From Halomonas sp. Bachu 37 (GTDB lineage Bacteria > Pseudomonadota > Gammaproteobacteria > Pseudomonadales > Halomonadaceae), in contig NZ_CP137552.1 in the NCBI RefSeq assembly GCF_039691755.1, forward strand, positions 186,001 through 250,000: a stretch of DNA of 64,000 bases, read 5' to 3'. The notes under the pieces were generated by a model. That model made no database searches and was not told the DNA's origin. It saw only the letters and a list, made by a program, of their open reading frames with translations. Position 1 is the stretch's first letter, and every line of letters begins with the position of its first letter. Positions 48,278-58,223 of the stretch are shown here, one piece after another. A program made the position numbers and the translations under genes.

Positions 48278-49687
48278 TTACAGTAGCTCCTCGGCGGCAA
48301 GAGCCAGACGTGAGCGTTCCACACTCTTCAGGATGATATGGCCGGCATGGGGCCAATCGCGGAATCGTTCCACCACCGCCGCCAGGCCGCAGGTGTTGGC
48401 GGTGAGGTAGGCGGTGTCGATCTGGCCGATATTGCCAAGGCAGACGATCTTGGTGTTCCGCCCGGCCCGGCTGATCAGTGATTTGAGCTGCTTGGGTGTG
48501 AAATTCTGCGCCTCGTCGATGATCAGAAAGGTATCGTTCAGGGTGCGCCCTCGCATGAAGGTCGGCGAGCGGATCTGCACGCGTGATCCCAGCAGTTGCC
48601 GGGTGGCACCGTTGTCCCAGCTGGACTCTCCCTCCTCGTTGCGCAGCAGGTTATCCATGTTGTCGTGGAAGGCCCCCATCCACGGCGACATCTTCTCCTC
48701 TTCCGTGCCGGGGAGAAAGCCGATGTCCTCGCCCATGGGAATGGGGGCACGGGTGAAGACGATGCGCTCGAACTGCTTGGCATCCAGGGTCTGCTGGAAT
48801 GCCGCCGCCAGCGTCATGAACGTCTTGCCGGTACCCGCATTGCCGGCGACGGTAACGAGATCGATATCCGGGTCCATCAACAGATTCAGGGTGAAATTCT
48901 GGCGGCTGTCGTGGGCGTGGACTCCCCAGACGCCCGCGTGGTGGCGGTAGTTGGTCAGCAGCTGCAAACGGGCGCTGCTCGCACCCATTTCTCGAACGAT
49001 GGCTTCGAAGTCGGCTCCGTTTTCGCTATCCGAGACCAGCATGCCCACGTGCCAGTCGCGCGGGATATCGCCCGTCAGGTGATAGAAGGTATGGTGGTCG
49101 AGACGCTCCACCTTCACTTCCACATCCAGTGCTTCCCAGATCCCCAGGCCATCCTGGCCGGCCCCGGCATAGACCTTGGCACCTTCGATCATGGCATCCG
49201 AGTCGTCGAAGACCCGGTCGCTGAGATAGTCCTCCACCGGCACCTTCAGCGCCGCGGCCTTGACGCGCAGGTTGATATCCTTGGTTATCAGAATGACCGA
49301 GGCGTCCGGCCGTTCATCGCGCAGGCGGCAGGTCTCGGCCAGTATACGGTTATCGGGGCTGTCCTCCAGGTTATCCAGCGGCTTCAGGTCCTGGTAGCAG
49401 AGAAAGCGCAGACGGCCCGTTTCGCCGGTAAGGCGCGGAATGGGGATGCCCTGCTGTATTTCGTCGAAACAGACGTCACTGGTGAGATCGGAAAGGGTAC
49501 GGCTGATCTGGCGGGCGGTACGGGCGATTTCGCGGATGCCGTTCTTGTGCTTGTCCAGCTCTTCGAGAACGGTCATGGGAATGACCACATCGTGCTCATC
49601 GAAATGATAAAGCGCGGCAGGGTCGTGGATGAGTACGTTGGTGTCGAGTACGTATAGCCGGGTGGCCTTCTTGTCGAGTCTTACCAT
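48278..49687 (-). CDS. PIN-PhoH fusion ATPase
   Basis: 469 residues from ATG at 49687, with GAGGAG upstream; a GTG 12 bases earlier is too close to that site. An N-terminal PIN domain (LDTNVLIHDP, then conserved acidic residues) precedes a PhoH P-loop ATPase with GNAGTGKT and LIIDEAQNFT. The combination suggests an RNA helicase coupled to a ribonuclease (YlaK/PhoH2-like). Confidence 0.93.
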   Translation of the reverse strand: MVRLDKKATRLYVLDTNVLIHDPAALYHFDEHDVVIPMTVLEELDKHKNGIREIARTARQISRTLSDLTSDVCFDEIQQGIPIPRLTGETGRLRFLCYQDLKPLDNLEDSPDNRILAETCRLRDERPDASVILITKDINLRVKAAALKVPVEDYLSDRVFDDSDAMIEGAKVYAGAGQDGLGIWEALDVEVKVERLDHHTFYHLTGDIPRDWHVGMLVSDSENGADFEAIVREMGASSARLQLLTNYRHHAGVWGVHAHDSRQNFTLNLLMDPDIDLVTVAGNAGTGKTFMTLAAAFQQTLDAKQFERIVFTRAPIPMGEDIGFLPGTEEEKMSPWMGAFHDNMDNLLRNEEGESSWDNGATRQLLGSRVQIRSPTFMRGRTLNDTFLIIDEAQNFTPKQLKSLISRAGRNTKIVCLGNIGQIDTAYLTANTCGLAAVVERFRDWPHAGHIILKSVERSRLALAAEELL

Positions 49688-50065
49688 TGGGGGGAGCACT
49701 CCTCGGTTGACTGCCTCATCGACACTGGCACTGACATCTTACGGTCATGTGACAAACGTTCTTTTACCAATGTCGATTCCTGATGTATCAACGCTACCGC
49801 TTCTCCTGGCTCCTCTTTTTCTCCTCTCATGAATAAATGAAAAGGGTGGTGCGGTTCTCAGCATGAGATGGTTTGCGCCGGTTTTCCAGTGAAAAACCGC
49901 GATAAAAGCCATGCGGAAAAACCAGGAAAACATCGTTTATTTTTTTATATCAATTATTTGTAAATTCATCTGGCTTTTGTGCCGTCTCCTTGGAAGCGTG
50001 GCGTTTCGCTCCTTGCAACGAAGCGTTTCATTGCAAGCTAATCAAAATGCCATGAAGATGCGAAT

Positions 50066-50084
50066 GCTAAAAGTTATCATTTTT
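50066..50084 (+). promoter_or_regulatory. Fur-box candidate for the TonB receptor gene
   Basis: GCTAAAAGTTATCATTTTT fits the pattern GCTAA-NN-GTT[AC]TCATTT shared with the sites at 57020 and 58057, and resembles half of the Fur consensus GATAATGATAATCATTATC. It lies about 100 bases before the receptor start. Confidence 0.6.
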
Positions 50085-50138
50085 ATTGCATCAATATTAC
50101 TCGATTCCGGCTGAAGTCGATTCTGGATGAAGACAGCA

Positions 50139-50165
50139 GCAACGGAACAACAGAGCAACGGAACA
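50139..50165 (+). repeat. 11-bp direct repeat at 16-base period before the receptor start
   Basis: GCAACGGAACA occurs at 50139-50149 and again at 50155-50165, just upstream of the ribosome site AAGGAG. Confidence 0.8.
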
Positions 50166-50185
50166 TTCAAGGAGAAATAGGCTTC

Positions 50186-52159
50186 ATGATCGATTCCCCC
50201 CGTCTCAAGACGCTCGTGATGGTGGTTTCCGGCTTGGCGAGTGCCGCCGCCCACGCCCAGGCAGCAACAGCCCCTTCCGATGTGGCCCTCAGTAATGTGG
50301 TGGTGACTGCTTCAGGCTATGAGCAGGCCGTCAATAACGCTCCGGCCTCCATCAGCGTAATAAGCCGTGAGGAATTGGAGAACAAGGCGTACCGGGACAT
50401 TACCGATGCTTTGCGCAACGTGCCGGGCGTCATCGTGACCGGAGGTGGGCGAGGCGATAACGGGGTGGATATCAGCATGCGGGGCATGCCTTCTCAATAC
50501 ACCTTGATGCTGGTGGATGGCCGGCGCCAGTCGTCACGGGAATCACGGCCCAACGGCAGTGCCGGTTTCGAGCAGGACTGGCTGCCCCCCTTGACCGCCA
50601 TCGAGCGTATCGAGGTGATTCGTGGGCCGATGTCGACACTTTACGGCTCGGATGCCATCGGCGGCGTCATCAACGTGATCACGCGCAAGGTGGCGGACGA
50701 ATGGCACGGTAATGTGCGTGTGGAAACCACGCTGCAGGAAGACAGCGATTCGGGCAATGCCCAGCAGGGCCAAGTCTACGTTTCCGGCCCTCTGCGAGAA
50801 GGCCTGCTCGGTCTGCAGGTGTACGGACAGTACCAGCATCGCCAGGAGGATGACATCCAGGAGGGGTATGAAGAGAAGGACATGCAGAGCCTGACGGCGC
50901 GGCTGACCCTGACGCCCACGGAAGATCATGATCTTGCCCTGGAAGCAGGAGTGGAAAACCAGGATCGCGCGTCACACATCGGGCGTTCGGCGCCGTCGGA
51001 AGGCTGCCGGGGCGGTTGCTCCGATAGCTTCAGTGAGCACGATCGCGAACACGTCGCTCTGACCCATACCGGACGCTGGGGTATTGCCACTTCCAACAGC
51101 TATGTTCAGCGCGAAACGACCGAGAACCACGGCCGTGACATGGAGATCACCAACACAGTAGCCAACACCCAATGGGTGATGCCGTTCCAGGCGCATGTAC
51201 TTACCTTGGGCGCCAACTACCAGAAAGAGGAGCTGACCGATAACACCAGCAACCAGATTTCCGACCTGACCGAGGTCAGCAACAATCAATGGGCGCTGTA
51301 CATGGAGGATGAGTGGCTGCTTACCGATACGTTCTCGTTGACCGGCGGGATACGTCTGGATGATGACGAGAACTACGGCAGCCATGTGAGCCCGAGAGTT
51401 TACGGGGTGTGGAACGCCGCCCCGCGCTGGACATTGAAAGGTGGCGTTTCCACCGGCTACCGTGCGCCCAACCTGCGAGAAATCACTCCCGCTTGGGGGC
51501 AGATCAGTCGTGGTGGTAACGTCTACGGCAACCCGGACCTGGAAGCGGAAACCTCCTTGAACAAGGAGCTGGCCCTGCTCTATACGGCGCCTGCCGGACT
51601 GAGCGCCGGGGCCACTGTGTTCCATAACGATTTCGAGGACAAGATCACTCGCGTGACGTGTCCCGAGGAGATCTGCGCCGCCGGGCCCAATCAGTTCGGT
51701 TCCGACCCCACCTACCGTATCAACGTGGATGAAGCCGTCACCCAGGGTGTGGAACTGACGCTGGCAACGCCGTTGACCGATACCCTGGCCCTTTCGGCAA
51801 GCTATACCTATACCGATTCCGAACAGAAAAGTGGAGAGTACAAAGGCCAGCCATTGACCAAGCTGCCCGAGCACCAGGTCAGTACCACACTGGACTGGAC
51901 GCCCACCGAGCGGCTGAACGGTTGGGCGCGTGTGACCTATCGCGGCAAGGAGAGCCAGCCGGTGGAAGGGCCTTCTTCCAGCTCCCTGCAGGCGCCTTCC
52001 TACACCTTCGTGGATACCGGTGGCGCCTGGCAAATGACGGGTAGCGCCAAGTTACTGTTCGGCGTATACAATCTGTTCGATGAGTCGATAACCTACGACG
52101 AGTACGGCTACGTGGAGGATGGACGGCGTTATTGGCTGGGTCTGAGTGTTGATTTTTGA
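50186..52159 (+). CDS. TonB-dependent siderophore receptor (FepA/CirA-like)
   Basis: 657 residues. Signal peptide to about AAHAQA, TonB box SNVVVTASG, plug domain with IRGPMSTLYGSDAIGGVINVITRK, then a 22-strand barrel ending LSVDF. Imports a ferric siderophore across the outer membrane using TonB energy. Length and the plug pattern are closest to catecholate receptors, while the inner-membrane permease nearby is of the hydroxamate type, so the ligand is unclear. A Fur-box candidate lies upstream. Confidence 0.93.
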   Translation: MIDSPRLKTLVMVVSGLASAAAHAQAATAPSDVALSNVVVTASGYEQAVNNAPASISVISREELENKAYRDITDALRNVPGVIVTGGGRGDNGVDISMRGMPSQYTLMLVDGRRQSSRESRPNGSAGFEQDWLPPLTAIERIEVIRGPMSTLYGSDAIGGVINVITRKVADEWHGNVRVETTLQEDSDSGNAQQGQVYVSGPLREGLLGLQVYGQYQHRQEDDIQEGYEEKDMQSLTARLTLTPTEDHDLALEAGVENQDRASHIGRSAPSEGCRGGCSDSFSEHDREHVALTHTGRWGIATSNSYVQRETTENHGRDMEITNTVANTQWVMPFQAHVLTLGANYQKEELTDNTSNQISDLTEVSNNQWALYMEDEWLLTDTFSLTGGIRLDDDENYGSHVSPRVYGVWNAAPRWTLKGGVSTGYRAPNLREITPAWGQISRGGNVYGNPDLEAETSLNKELALLYTAPAGLSAGATVFHNDFEDKITRVTCPEEICAAGPNQFGSDPTYRINVDEAVTQGVELTLATPLTDTLALSASYTYTDSEQKSGEYKGQPLTKLPEHQVSTTLDWTPTERLNGWARVTYRGKESQPVEGPSSSSLQAPSYTFVDTGGAWQMTGSAKLLFGVYNLFDESITYDEYGYVEDGRRYWLGLSVDF

Positions 52160-52224
52160 CCATGCTCCATGGAGTTGGACCTCATGGCAGGCAATATTGC
52201 TTACGGTCATTCGCTCGGGGTTCG

Positions 52225-53424
52225 TCAGTGTTCCACCTGGAATACCCGCTTGAGGTAATCGACGAAGCCCTGATCGCGTGAGGTGGTCTTGCCGGGTTCG
52301 TCGGAAATCTTGGCGACCGGTTGGCCGTTGCACGCCACCATCTTGATCACCATGTTCATCGGCTTGAGGCCGGGCACATCGCAGGTCAGGCTGGTGCCGA
52401 TCCCGAAGCTGGTCTTGACCCTGCCGTCCAGGGTCGTCTTGATCTGCATCGCCTTGTCGAAGGTCAGGGCATCGCTGAAGATCAAGGTCTTGCTCTGGGG
52501 GTCGATGCCCAGCGACTCGTAATGGCCGATACACTTCTCGGCAAAGAGCAGCGGGTCGCCGCTGTCGTGGCGCAGGCCGTCGAAAAGCTTGGCGAAATAG
52601 AGGTCGAAATCGCGCAGGAAGGCGTTGAGGGTGATGGTGTCGGTCAGCGCGATGCCGAGATGGCCGCGATACTCCTGCACCCAGGCCTCGAGTGCGGCGC
52701 GTTGACTGTCCACCAGGCGGCTGCCGAGCTGCTGGTGGGCCATGATCCATTCATGCGCCATGGTGCCCATCGGGGCGAGCCCATGGCGTCGGGCGATATC
52801 CACGTTGCTGGTACCGACGAAGTTGCCTGGAAATTCCTGGCTCAATACCCCGATGATCGCTTCCTGTACCGGCTGGGACAGCCGACGGCGGGTGCCGAAA
52901 TCCGCCAGGTTGAAACCCGCCAGTTGTTCCGGCGAATAGTCGTGGCGCAGGGTATCGAGCTTGCGCCGTAGTTGGCTTACCGCCTGCTCGATGGTGACTT
53001 CGGGGTAGAGCACGCGATTGCGCACTTCGCTGATGATCGCCAGGATCACGATCTCGAACAGGATGCTGTGCGACCAGGGGCCGTCGATGACGATGCACAG
53101 CTCTTCACCCTCCATGAAGACGTCGACGTATTCGGGACGAAAGCGATACAGCTCCAGAAAGCGGATGAAGTCGGGCGAGAGGTAGGGGATCGTGCCGAGA
53201 TAAGCCGACTCATTGGCGCTGAGCTTGAGTATGGCCAGTTCATCGATACGCTCACGGATCTCGCTGAGATAGGGCGCCAGGTCCTCCGAGTTACGGCAGC
53301 GAAACTCCCAGGTCACACTGGCATTGGGGTATTTGTGGTGTACCCCCTGCATCATGGTGAGCTTGTACCAGTCGGTATCCAGCAGCGAAGTGATGATCGG
53401 GCCGTCGCGATAGGTGGCTGTCAT
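52225..53424 (-). CDS. pncB: Nicotinate phosphoribosyltransferase
   Basis: 399 residues from ATG at 53424, with AAGGAAGG upstream. Family landmarks are [20 protein letters not shown] at the N terminus, [17 protein letters not shown] and RHDSGDP. Converts nicotinate to nicotinate mononucleotide with PRPP. Begins 32 bases after nfo on the same strand, so the pair is an operon. Confidence 0.95.
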   Translation of the reverse strand: MTATYRDGPIITSLLDTDWYKLTMMQGVHHKYPNASVTWEFRCRNSEDLAPYLSEIRERIDELAILKLSANESAYLGTIPYLSPDFIRFLELYRFRPEYVDVFMEGEELCIVIDGPWSHSILFEIVILAIISEVRNRVLYPEVTIEQAVSQLRRKLDTLRHDYSPEQLAGFNLADFGTRRRLSQPVQEAIIGVLSQEFPGNFVGTSNVDIARRHGLAPMGTMAHEWIMAHQQLGSRLVDSQRAALEAWVQEYRGHLGIALTDTITLNAFLRDFDLYFAKLFDGLRHDSGDPLLFAEKCIGHYESLGIDPQSKTLIFSDALTFDKAMQIKTTLDGRVKTSFGIGTSLTCDVPGLKPMNMVIKMVACNGQPVAKISDEPGKTTSRDQGFVDYLKRVFQVEH

Positions 53425-53456
53425 GGCGCCTTCCTTAGTCAGTCGATAGGGGCGGT

Positions 53457-54302
53457 TCACGCTTCTTGCTGCTCGCGTAACCAGGCGATCTCCTCGTGCC
53501 ATATGTCGGGCTCGACGGTTTCCAGTATCAGCGGAATGCCGTCGATGCGCGAGTCGCGCATGATGGTGGTGAAGGCGGCTGCACCGATATTTCCCTTGCC
53601 CAGGCTGTGGTGTCGGTCGACCCGGCTGGCGAATTCGCTCTTGGCATCGTTGAGGTGCATGCCGCGCAGGTAATCGAATCCCACCACGGCGCCAAACTCA
53701 TCCAAGGTGGTATGGGTCGCCTCGGCGGTGCGCAGGTCGTAGCCCGCGGCAAAGGCGTGGCAGGTATCGATGCACACTCCCACGCGGGATCTATCTTCCA
53801 CCTGCTCGATGATCTCGGCCAGGTGCTCGAAGCGCCAACCCAGATTGGTGCCCTGGCCGGCGGTGTTTTCGATCACTGCCGTGACGCCCCGGGTCTGGCT
53901 CAGCACCTCGTTGATGGAGTCGGCAATCCGGGTCAGGCACTCGCTTTCGCTGATCTTCTTCAGATGACTGCCGGGGTGGAAGTTGAGCAGGGTGAGGCCA
54001 AGCTGTTCGCAGCGCTGGAATTCATCCAGGAACGCAGCGCGGGACTTGGCCAGGCCTTCCGCATCCGGGTGGCCAAGATTGATCAGATAGCTGTCGTGGG
54101 GAAGGATCTGCTGCGGCCCGAAGCCGTGTTCGTCGCATGCCGTGCGAAAGGCCGCGATGGCCTCGTCGGTCAGGGGCTTGGCTTTCCATTGTCGCTGGTT
54201 CTTGGTGAACAGCGCGAAAGCGTTGGCGCCGATTTCCACGGCGCGAGCAACGGCTTGATCCGGACCGCCAGCGGCACTGACATGAGCGCCCACATATTTC
54301 AT
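53457..54302 (-). CDS. nfo: Endonuclease IV
   Basis: 281 residues, the standard length. The zinc-binding TIM-barrel motifs are present: [44 protein letters not shown] and HLNDAK. Cleaves abasic sites in base-excision repair. Its position with pncB inside the iron locus looks like core genome around which iron genes were placed. Confidence 0.96.
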   Translation of the reverse strand: MKYVGAHVSAAGGPDQAVARAVEIGANAFALFTKNQRQWKAKPLTDEAIAAFRTACDEHGFGPQQILPHDSYLINLGHPDAEGLAKSRAAFLDEFQRCEQLGLTLLNFHPGSHLKKISESECLTRIADSINEVLSQTRGVTAVIENTAGQGTNLGWRFEHLAEIIEQVEDRSRVGVCIDTCHAFAAGYDLRTAEATHTTLDEFGAVVGFDYLRGMHLNDAKSEFASRVDRHHSLGKGNIGAAAFTTIMRDSRIDGIPLILETVEPDIWHEEIAWLREQQEA

Positions 54303-54509
54303 GATGTCTCCTGGTCATGGTGACGGCTGGCGATGATGCCACGACACAGCGCCTATCCAGTCCGCCGTGCATGGCTACCCTGCAGTCGGCAGCCGAGTCG
54401 TTTGTTCAGGCAACCTAGTTTACAGGTAAGCGCGAGCGACTGCCTGTGTTGACATCGCTTGGCAGTGCGTCAAACTTCAGCGCTTTTCATCCAGAAGACA
54501 AGGAGCCCC

Positions 54510-56165
54510 ATGGAACTGCTGCGCGTCGTGTTTCGTCATTATCGTTGGCCTTTCCTGGGGGCGATGGGCTTGAGCCTGGCAAGTGCGGGCCTCGGGGTGG
54601 GCGTTATCGCCTTCATCAATCAGCGAATGATCGAAGGGGGAAGCCCGCTCTCGGCGTTGCCCCAGTTTCTCGGGCTGCTGGTGCTGTTGCTGGCGGTAAC
54701 GCTGGGCACCCAGCTGGCTCTCACCCTGCTCGGCCACCATTTTGTCTATGACCTGCGTGCGCGGTTGGTCAAGCGCATACTGGATACCGATATCGAGCGA
54801 CTGGAGCGGGTGGGTAGCGCCACCTTGCTGGCCAGCCTGTCAAGCGACGTCCGCAATATCACCATCGCCTTCGTGCGCTTGCCCGAACTGGTGCAGGGGG
54901 TGGTGCTTACCCTGGCCTCGGTAGCGTATCTGGCGTGGTTGGCCCCCGCCATGCTGGCGGTCACGGCGCTCTGGATCATCTTTACCATGGTGGTGGGCTG
55001 GGTGCTGGTGTCGCGGGTCTACCACCACTTTAACCTGGTGCGCGAAAGCGAGGATGGCTTGTATCGCGATTTCCAGGCGGCCATCGAGGGGCGCAAGGAG
55101 CTGGCGCTCAACCGCGACCGCGCACGGCGTTTCTTTCATGAGCAGTTCGAGGCCGATGCGGGGGTCTATCGCCATCACATCATTCGTGCCGATACCTATC
55201 ATCTAAGTGCCAACAACTGGGCCAACATCATGATGCTGGGTGCTATCGGGGTGGCGTTCTTTCTGGCCAACGGCCTGGGCTGGGCCAGCGCTTCCGTGGC
55301 GGCGACCTTTGCCTTGACCTTGTTGTTCCTGCGCACGCCATTGATCCAGGCGGTGGGCGCCTGGCCGACACTAATCAGCGCTCAGGTGGCGTTTGACAAG
55401 CTGGCCAGTCTCGAGCTGGCGGCGTACCAGCCTGGCTTCGGCGTGGATGACACGCTAGAAGGGTGGCAGCGCCTGGAGCTCGAAGACATCGCCTATCACT
55501 ATCCCGCCGGTGCCCAGGGGGAGGGGTTTCAGGTCGGGCCTATCAACCTCACCCTGGAGCGTGGCGAGCAGGTCTTTCTGATCGGCGGTAACGGTAGCGG
55601 TAAATCGACGCTGGCGCGGCTGCTGTCGGGCTTGTACCGCCCGCAGAGCGGGCAAATCAAGGTCGATGGCAAGGTATTGACCGATGCCCAGTGGGACGCA
55701 TTCAGAGCGCGTTTCTCCTCTGTGTTCACCGATTTTCACCAGTTCGATCAAGCCATGGGGCCGCAGGGAGAGGCGGCGGACCCGACACTGGTGGCGGACT
55801 GGCTTTCCCGCCTGCAAATGCAGAAGAAGCTGCAGTGGCAGGATGATCGGGTAACCAATACGCAGCTGTCGCAAGGGCAGCGCAAGCGCCTGGCGCTGCT
55901 GCTGGCGATTGCCGAAGAGCGGGATATCCTGCTGCTGGATGAGTGGGCGGCGGACCAGGACCCGCAGTTCCGGCGGCTGTTCTACCGCGAGCTTCTCCCG
56001 CGCTTGCGGGGGATGGGCAAGACCGTGTTTGCCATCAGCCACGACGACAGTTATTTCGTCCACGCCGACCGGCTGCTGGAGATGTCCAGCGGGCAACTGA
56101 GAGAGTTGTCCGGCGAGCAGCGGCAGCTGGCCAGCCAAGACGCGGTGGCCCAGATCAACTCTTGA
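54510..56165 (+). CDS. Cyclic-peptide/siderophore-type ABC exporter (PvdE/SyrD/YojI-like)
   Basis: 551 residues from ATG at 54510 with AGGAG upstream. Six membrane helices are fused to one ATPase domain: Walker [10 protein letters not shown], signature [14 protein letters not shown], and Walker [18 protein letters not shown], the DEWAADQDP form being characteristic of this exporter family. Predicted to move a siderophore precursor or small peptide to the periplasm. No synthesis gene is near. TTGACA at 54449 is a promoter candidate; I see no Fur box. Confidence 0.88.
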   Translation: MELLRVVFRHYRWPFLGAMGLSLASAGLGVGVIAFINQRMIEGGSPLSALPQFLGLLVLLLAVTLGTQLALTLLGHHFVYDLRARLVKRILDTDIERLERVGSATLLASLSSDVRNITIAFVRLPELVQGVVLTLASVAYLAWLAPAMLAVTALWIIFTMVVGWVLVSRVYHHFNLVRESEDGLYRDFQAAIEGRKELALNRDRARRFFHEQFEADAGVYRHHIIRADTYHLSANNWANIMMLGAIGVAFFLANGLGWASASVAATFALTLLFLRTPLIQAVGAWPTLISAQVAFDKLASLELAAYQPGFGVDDTLEGWQRLELEDIAYHYPAGAQGEGFQVGPINLTLERGEQVFLIGGNGSGKSTLARLLSGLYRPQSGQIKVDGKVLTDAQWDAFRARFSSVFTDFHQFDQAMGPQGEAADPTLVADWLSRLQMQKKLQWQDDRVTNTQLSQGQRKRLALLLAIAEERDILLLDEWAADQDPQFRRLFYRELLPRLRGMGKTVFAISHDDSYFVHADRLLEMSSGQLRELSGEQRQLASQDAVAQINS

Positions 56166-56199
56166 GCCGTACACGTGAGCCGTACCACTTGAACCGTAC
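56163..56199 (+). repeat. Three copies of a 10-bp unit at the exporter stop codon
   Basis: TGAGCCGTAC (56163), TGAGCCGTAC (56176) and TGAACCGTAC (56190), spaced 13 and 14 bases. The first supplies the stop codon TGA. Confidence 0.85.
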
Positions 56200-56205
56200 A
56201 AGAGG

Positions 56206-56973
56206 CTATTGGGCTACCGCGATCCGATGGTCTCCGTTGGGATGCTTCATGACCTGCATGGGCAGACCGTAGATCGCTTCCAACGTGCTGTCGCGCATCA
56301 TGTCATGAGGCTTGCCGTGGGCGAGCAGACGGCCATGGCGCAGCGCCATCAGTTCGTCGCAGTAACGCGACGCCATGTTGATATCGTGCAGCACGATAAT
56401 GACCCCGAGATTCAGCTCGTCGCAGAGCTTGCGAATCAGCGCCAGTACTTCCATCTGATGGGCGATATCCAGCGCTGCCAGCGGCTCGTCCAATAGCAGG
56501 AAACGGCTGCCCTGGGCCAGCAGCATGGCGAGCCAGACCCGCTGGCGCTCGCCGCCGGAGAGGGTATCGACCAGGCGGTCGGCAAACGCTTCGGTATGCG
56601 TCAACGCAATGGCGCGCTCCACGGCGTTCTTGTCTTTCTGCGTGTGGCGCCCGAGCAGGCCGTGCCATGGGTAGCGGCCGAAGCCCACCAGTTCGCGCCC
56701 GGTCAGGTTCTCGGCGCTGGGCAGGTGCTGGGGAAGGTAAGCCACCTGACGAGCGAACTCGCGGTAGCCCCACTCGTTCAGCGGGCGCTGGTCGAAGTGA
56801 ATAACGCCTTGGCTTACCGGCTGTTGCTGTGCCATGAGTTTGATCAAGGTCGATTTGCCCGAGCCGTTATGGCCGATCAGACCGTATACCTTGCCTTCCA
56901 GGAAAGTGTGCTCAATGGGCTTCAGGATCGGCTTGCCATTGATCTCAAAGGTAGCGCCCTTGACCTCGAACAT
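56206..56973 (-). CDS. fhuC: Iron-siderophore ABC transporter ATPase (FhuC-like)
   Basis: 255 residues from ATG at 56973 with GGAGT upstream. Walker A GHNGSGKST, Q-loop YLPQHLP, signature LSGGERQRVWLAMLLAQ, Walker B FLLLDEPLAALD. Length and GRYPWHG match FhuC/FepC proteins. It should power the permease encoded at 58224. A Fur-box candidate is just upstream. Confidence 0.9.
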   Translation of the reverse strand: MFEVKGATFEINGKPILKPIEHTFLEGKVYGLIGHNGSGKSTLIKLMAQQQPVSQGVIHFDQRPLNEWGYREFARQVAYLPQHLPSAENLTGRELVGFGRYPWHGLLGRHTQKDKNAVERAIALTHTEAFADRLVDTLSGGERQRVWLAMLLAQGSRFLLLDEPLAALDIAHQMEVLALIRKLCDELNLGVIIVLHDINMASRYCDELMALRHGRLLAHGKPHDMMRDSTLEAIYGLPMQVMKHPNGDHRIAVAQ

Positions 56974-57019
56974 GCATGACTCCTGACGATAGGGAAGCAT
57001 TGAAGTTCTTTATTATAGT

Positions 57020-57038
57020 GCTAATAGTTCTCATTTTT
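57020..57038 (-). promoter_or_regulatory. Fur-box candidate before fhuC
   Basis: GCTAATAGTTCTCATTTTT on the + strand, the same pattern as the sites at 50066 and 58057. 47 bases upstream of the fhuC start. Confidence 0.6.
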
Positions 57039-57088
57039 AATATGCAAATGGAGAATTCACCTTGAGCAGTTCCGTTCTCGGAAAAGCC

Positions 57089-58021
57089 TCAACTGCTGGG
57101 CTTGCCCAGGCGCCAATAGCCCATGCTGGTAACGTACTGTTTGGGCAGGCCGCACTCGTTGAGCAGGTAGCGGCGCAGCTGCATGGCCACCTTGGTTTCG
57201 GCGGCAATCCAGGCGTAGAAGGGAGCGCTGTCGTCTGCGGTGGCGGGCTCCCAAAACGTTGTTTCACTCTCCTCATTATCTTCATCGCCGGTGCTGGTCG
57301 AGGGTCGACCACCCAATACGCGAATTTCCCGGTGCAAGTCGATATCGCGCAGCGCTCGCATCAACAATTCGCCATGGTGGCAGTCTGACTCGGTATCCCG
57401 GGCGAGCCAGCGCAACTTGCCGGCCTGAGACAGGGGTTGGGTGTCATCGCTGCGGGGGACTTCGATCAATGCCTCGACCTTGGGTTTGCAAGGCAGGTCG
57501 TCGAGGCTCTCGAGAATTCCCGCCGCTGCCGGCAGGGCGGTTTCATCGGCGATGACGAGAATACGGCGCACGTTCCTGGGCGGCTTCCATTCATAGCCAA
57601 GTTTTGCACCTTCGACATTAGCGGCGGGGGCCGTCATGGCGAGGCGATCTCCCGGTTGGGCATGCATCGCCCAGCGCGACGCGGGGCCACTATCGCCATG
57701 GAGCACGAATTCGACATCGACCTCGGCGCACTCAGCGCGCAGTTCGCGGATGGTGTAGGTACGCATCGGCGGGCGCAGGGTCTCAGGCAGGGCGCGATAG
57801 GCGCCATACCAGTCATATTCATTATGCTTGGCGATCTCGAACAGAGCGTCGAGACTGTCTGGCCCCTCGGGGAAGAACAGCTTGACGCGCTGATCGGGGG
57901 CATAGGTCGCCATCTGCTCGACTTCCGGGCCGCTAAAGGTGAACCGAACCAGCGATGCGCTGATCCGCGTGCGCCGTGAAAGCGTGATGTCGAAAATGCG
58001 GTAATTCTGCCGTGCGGCCAT
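57089..58021 (-). CDS. Siderophore-interacting protein (FAD ferric reductase)
   Basis: 310 residues. N-terminal FAD-binding barrel (RISASLVRFTFSG, RTYTIREL, VLHGDSGPASRWA) and C-terminal NAD(P)-binding domain (ILVIADETALPAAAGILE), ending YVTSMGYWRLGK. Releases iron from siderophores in the cytoplasm by reduction. An acidic insertion (EDNEES) lies before the last 50 residues. Shares a control region with fhuB. Confidence 0.93.
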   Translation of the reverse strand: MAARQNYRIFDITLSRRTRISASLVRFTFSGPEVEQMATYAPDQRVKLFFPEGPDSLDALFEIAKHNEYDWYGAYRALPETLRPPMRTYTIRELRAECAEVDVEFVLHGDSGPASRWAMHAQPGDRLAMTAPAANVEGAKLGYEWKPPRNVRRILVIADETALPAAAGILESLDDLPCKPKVEALIEVPRSDDTQPLSQAGKLRWLARDTESDCHHGELLMRALRDIDLHREIRVLGGRPSTSTGDEDNEESETTFWEPATADDSAPFYAWIAAETKVAMQLRRYLLNECGLPKQYVTSMGYWRLGKPSS

Positions 58022-58056
58022 GATGTGTCTCCCGTTACCAGGGTATCAATTGTAGT

Positions 58057-58073
58057 GCTAATCGTTATCATTT
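58057..58073. promoter_or_regulatory. Fur-box candidate between the reductase and fhuB
   Basis: GCTAATCGTTATCATTT. It lies 35 bases upstream of the minus-strand reductase gene and 150 bases upstream of fhuB, so it could control both. Confidence 0.62.
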
Positions 58074-58098
58074 AAAATCATGTATTTATTCCCGCTAT

Positions 58099-58118
58099 GA
58101 CGTTGCGAGACGTTGCGA
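58099..58118 (+). repeat. Perfect 10-bp tandem duplication before fhuB
   Basis: GACGTTGCGA occurs twice without a gap in the fhuB leader. Confidence 0.85.
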
Positions 58119-58223
58119 AAATGCTAAGGCGCAGACGATGTCGTTGAAACCGGCGTTGAGATCGACCCCGCTACCAGCCGCGCTGTTCATGGTGTGTCCG
58201 GCTGCTACGAGAGACAAGACGAT

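Larger units (their letters stand above)
49688..50185. promoter_or_regulatory. AT-rich divergent spacer between phoH and the TonB receptor
   Basis: 498 bases with no credible gene; a 67-codon frame from 49911 lacks a ribosome site. It contains the Fur-box candidate at 50066 and a short repeat at 50139, and 49930-49980 is very AT-rich. Confidence 0.5.

Noticed and set aside
49911-50114. 67-codon frame in the spacer before the TonB receptor
   Set aside because: No ribosome site, contains the Fur-box candidate, and its hydrophobic composition only reflects AT-rich sequence.
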